Assembly (NCBI RefSeq): GCF_011075055.1
Contig: NC_058144.1
Location: forward strand, 11,870,138 to 11,934,137
Source of the DNA: Mangifera indica
Taxonomy: Eukaryota > Streptophyta > Magnoliopsida > Sapindales > Anacardiaceae
Reading direction: 5' to 3'
Length of the DNA stretch: 64,000 bases
Under the pieces are notes generated by a model. It saw only the letters and a program-made list of their open reading frames with translations. It made no database searches and was not told where the DNA came from. A program made the position numbers and the translations under genes. Shown here one piece after another: positions 60,225 to 64,000 of the stretch. Every line of letters starts with the position of its first letter. The stretch's first letter is position 1.

Positions 60225-63200
60225 TGTAACACCCCTCCAAAAGTAATGCCCTTTCGGAGGGAAGCGTTACTCTACTTTGACTTATTAAGCATGGATAACA
60301 TTTTAAACTTCATTCAAACATTCATAATTTAAAATCTTTTAGGGAAATGTATAAATGATGTCAATCAAATGTGTGTAGTGAAAACATAAAGCATTCTTAT
60401 CATAGTCCAAAATCCATATAAATTGAAATACATAAAATTGTAATAATGACTATAATGCCCTTATGTCTCGCTCTATGTTGAGCTCCTCACATCACAACCA
60501 TCACGATCACTAGTTATCTACAAAATTTAGAAAATAGGGAAATAAGTGATAAACCTTTCAATAAGCAGCGAACTCTATTTAAACTTTAACTTCCTCCTTA
60601 TTTTACGACTTAACTTAATCCACATTAACTTAGTCATCAGGAGTATACTTTCAGACTCCCTACTTTGACGATGTGGATTCTGTCTTACTTAATTTCTTAA
60701 CTCGAGAAACACTTTTGGTCCCATAAAATCATTTCAGGAAACATTAAGGTCCCATAAGGTCATATAGGATACTCTCAAAATCCTAATCTTAAATGACTTT
60801 TTAATTTCTTAGAAACTCAGGTGAAAGCTTTTAAATTTTCACTGGTAAACTAACAAACTCTCTTTATCATAACACCTTTATATGGGTGCATACCCCTTGG
60901 TGTGACTTGTCCCAATACTTTTCTCTGTTTAATTACATTGTTTCGACATAACTTAGCCTTACATACTTGTACCTTTGTTGGGCTATGTACGGGTTATACA
61001 CCTCTTGGTGTTACGGTTGTACATCACAACATCTGACTAATGATCCCCTAACGTTTGCTAATGTTTGTTATCTCTAATTCAACCTATCACAACCATGAAC
61101 CATTACTTGTCATGGGCATGCGTCTTCCAATGCCATGTATGGGTGTACACCTTATAATGTATGATCATAAATGAGTTTTTATATAACAAATCATAGGTGT
61201 ACCTCAACTGTCTTGGAGTTCGTCTTCTACCTAAGGTTTGTACGACTATACATCTTTTGCATGTATGGTTGCAAATCATTATTTACCTATTGTTTTCAAC
61301 CATTTTCGACCCAACCAACATAGTCTTTATTTCCTAATTTATATCATATAAGTCTCTAGCACCCTAAAATATGTTTTCATCGTCAAATATTGCATATCAA
61401 CCGATGTTATATTCTACTAAGCAATCTCATTGAGAAAGTCATATATATGTTCAAGTTCGACATGCTATCAATGTTATTTAACACATCAATACTTTATACA
61501 CATACTCCCATTATCTGATTATAGTGCTCATATATTAATTGCATAATTACAAAAACACTTGATCGTGCTTTAGTGCTAAATAAATCAGAAAACAACACAA
61601 TTATCGTACTTGCTTATCCTTTGAGGTAAAGTAACTATTCACATGGTTGTGGACCTAACTCTCATCTAATGCTTGCCAAATTTTACAGAACTCTCTCCTC
61701 TCCCTCACTTTTGCTTTGAAACATGAAAATGTACAAATAAATCACATAACCTTAGCAACCCCTTTTTATTTTGATGAAATAATGTCATGTATGATTGTGC
61801 TACCCTTATGCATGAGCATATTAGCAGTTTCATAGTGAAAACCATGATATGCGATCACCAAAAATGTCTTTATCCATAATTCAAACATTATGTAGGGTTA
61901 TACATTAACTTATGCACAACTGAGTTATTATACTACACTTAATTCATGTTTGTATATGACTTTATTACACTACACATATAGACATACAATCTATGCATGA
62001 CTAACTTATCTTTTTCTAAAGCATGTATGATTGTACACCATTGTGAGTACGATTGTGCACCATCATTGGTTCTACTATCTCTAGTGTTTTTCGACAATTC
62101 AAATCCATCTCTATGCTTTAGGAACATAAAATTACATCTGTAATACCATAATGATCATTCAAGAGTTACCAATAACATAAATTGACCTACCTTAGTTCAT
62201 GATCTTTATCTACCATATTCATTCACGCTTTTCATTCAACCTCCAAACTGTCAATAGTGTGTCTACATGTTATGCCATAGCAACATATATAAATAAGAAT
62301 ATTTCGTCCATAGATTCATGCTATCACTTTCTAAAGATGGTTCATCCATCAAAATAGAGACAAGAAGATTAGGTCATCTACTTATTTGTCATCTAACAAT
62401 AAACAATTCTTCATGTGGCTACAATGATCTTCGATAACTCTCGATTCCTCCAATCTCTTCTCCAAACTCTTATTGGAGTTACTTAACACTCCATGTTTTC
62501 TGAAAATAGATGTAATGCAGATAATACCAATGAGTAATACTTTGCCTTTTTTTGCTTTGCTCAAATAACACCATATATGACCATGCAATCTTAATGCACG
62601 ATCGTACTAGTAGTTTTGTGGCAAAACCATAGTTTGCGATCATTGAAATTGTTCTTATATAAAATCCAAATGCTATGTATAAGCGTACACTTCTTTATGC
62701 ATTGGTGAACATCACGACCGATTGGCATTGTTCATGAATCATCAGCTGTATAGGTATGTACCTCTAACATGCACGATTGTACCTCATCCAACACTTAACC
62801 ATTTCATGCATCATGCATGAAATGACCTTTCTACCCTTATGGACTCATATACAGGTGTACATTCCTAATATGCATAACCGTTCAGGCCCTCAAAACAATA
62901 TACTTAATTGAAATGCAAAACAAGAGGAAGAAAACAAAAAACCCTTGTGTGTACTAATGGGTGTGACTTAATGTCCATAAATATCTCACTGGAAAACTCT
63001 ATTAATAGTTGTCTATTTACCATGAATATGCGTTCATTTTATTTCTATGCAAGATTGTGCATTGCTTGTGAATTGACATACACTTTGACTTAGTATGAGC
63101 GTTCATGACTTATTCTTTCACGATCATTCATGCCCATTCATCTTACATGATCGTTCACTTATTTGAACGATTGTACATCGTAGATTCATGAACGGTTCAT

Positions 63201-64000
63201 CTGTTCATGTTCACAACTGTGCATGATCTAAGGGTATAATCAACTTTTCATAAATATATGTGCACTTTATGCATAAACCATCATCACATCTTATCTTATG
63301 TTTCATTAACGATTGCATAGGTCTTACATATGGCTATTTATTAGGTGTGACATCTCTACCCTAATCGATGAATGATCGTTTATGTCCTATGCATGGTTGT
63401 TTGCTTTGTGTGATACCCTAGATTATATGTCTATGCACAATCGTTCTATCCTTGAGATAGTCATACATAGTGCCTAAATGACAATTTTTGACTATATTTA
63501 TCCTAATCTTTCCATTTCAATAAAACTTAACAATCCTACAATGATTATAACATGTTTCTATGTCCAAATAAGACACTTAAACACAACAAGTTCACAAATT
63601 AGAGGACATTGACACAATCTATTGAACAACATTTCAATTTCACACAAAAGATAAGATTATCTCTAAACTTCAATAAGTTTCACATGACTTTATATGCATT
63701 CCAAGTAACATAATTATATTTTATCAACATTCAATCTCAATAGAACCCTTAGTGAATCTTTGAAATCATAGACATATTTTGATAATCCAAAAGTCATGTT
63801 AAAAAGGCAAAATCCTGTAACCCCTACTAACTTGGACACTGTTAGAAGGATTCGATGTCGTAATCTTCTTCTCTACGTTACCATCTACCTTGAATCGTCA
63901 AAATTTAGTAAGTTATAAGTTATTTAGAAAGTTTCAAAGTTATAAAAATGAGGATAACGTACAAATCATGTCTCCTTATATGAAATTCAAATCAGATAAC
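60225..64000. repeat. LTR-like start (TGTAACACCC) and a long palindrome-rich repeat tract
   Basis: TGTAACACCCCTCC at 60225 followed by TTTCGGAGGGAAGCGTTACT is the typical beginning of some plant Ty3/gypsy LTRs. The rest of the window lacks coding frames. It contains many degenerate variants of TGTACGATTGTACA and ATGATCGTTCATGAACG words, and a perfect palindrome at 62801-62823. A block near 61785-61930 is repeated in diverged form near 62565-62715 (offset about 780 bp). The other end lies outside the window, so element type and length cannot be settled. Confidence 0.45.
62801..62823. repeat. Perfect palindrome
   Basis: ATTTCATGCAT, one central base, then ATGCATGAAAT: 11-bp arms that are exact inverse complements. 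Confidence 0.85.

Overview
This is AT-rich nuclear DNA from a flowering plant, most likely a core eudicot. It has intron-split genes with GT-AG junctions, plant-type Ty1/copia, hAT and Mutator-like transposable elements, and no bacterial or organellar gene order. I could not name the species. Three host genes are recognisable, all on the minus strand and all between about 13.0 and 30.4 kb. The rest is mostly dead or nested transposable elements and AT-rich spacer. I saw no tRNA, rRNA or CRISPR.

Layout. 1-6.5 kb: a decayed plus-strand Tork/Tnt1-like copia element, entering from the left edge, whose reverse transcriptase region is split by two solo LTRs, each flanked by a perfect 5-bp target duplication. 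6.5-12.9 kb: repeats, including a Mutator-like MITE family member (8609-9472). 13.0-13.9 kb: a three-exon universal-stress-protein-like gene. 15.1-17.2 kb: two more members of the same MITE family. 17.4-21.1 kb: an eight-exon ubiquitin-specific protease gene (UBP20/21 type) whose frame is intact except for one TAG codon in exon 4. 22.2-30.4 kb: a seven-exon ARF-GAP gene (AGD8/9/10 type). Its second intron has grown to 5.7 kb and holds a 4-kb non-autonomous LTR element, which carries a piece of a host pentatricopeptide-repeat (PPR) gene.

30.4-43.9 kb: spacer with a 304-bp hAT-type MITE, an orphan exon-like segment, tandem duplications, a SINE-like relic, a fourth MITE-family member with a perfect 9-bp duplication (38295-39126), a copia RNase H relic and a putative solo LTR. 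43.9-52.2 kb: a minus-strand copia element with both short LTRs, split in gag by a decayed autonomous hAT element (47508-50609) flanked by a 7/8 matching 8-bp duplication. 53.7-56.8 kb: a second decayed autonomous hAT element. 56.8-60.2 kb: featureless AT-rich spacer. 60.2-64.0 kb: a tract starting with an LTR-like TGTAACACCC end and filled with degenerate short palindromes.

The three host genes are unrelated in function: stress/nucleotide-binding, deubiquitination and vesicle-coat GTPase regulation. They are neighbours, not a pathway. I found no convincing new biological system. The most notable points are the single nonsense codon in an otherwise intact protease gene, the gene-fragment-carrying LTR element inside the ARF-GAP intron, and the MITE family whose insertions can be mapped to the base by their 9-bp duplications.
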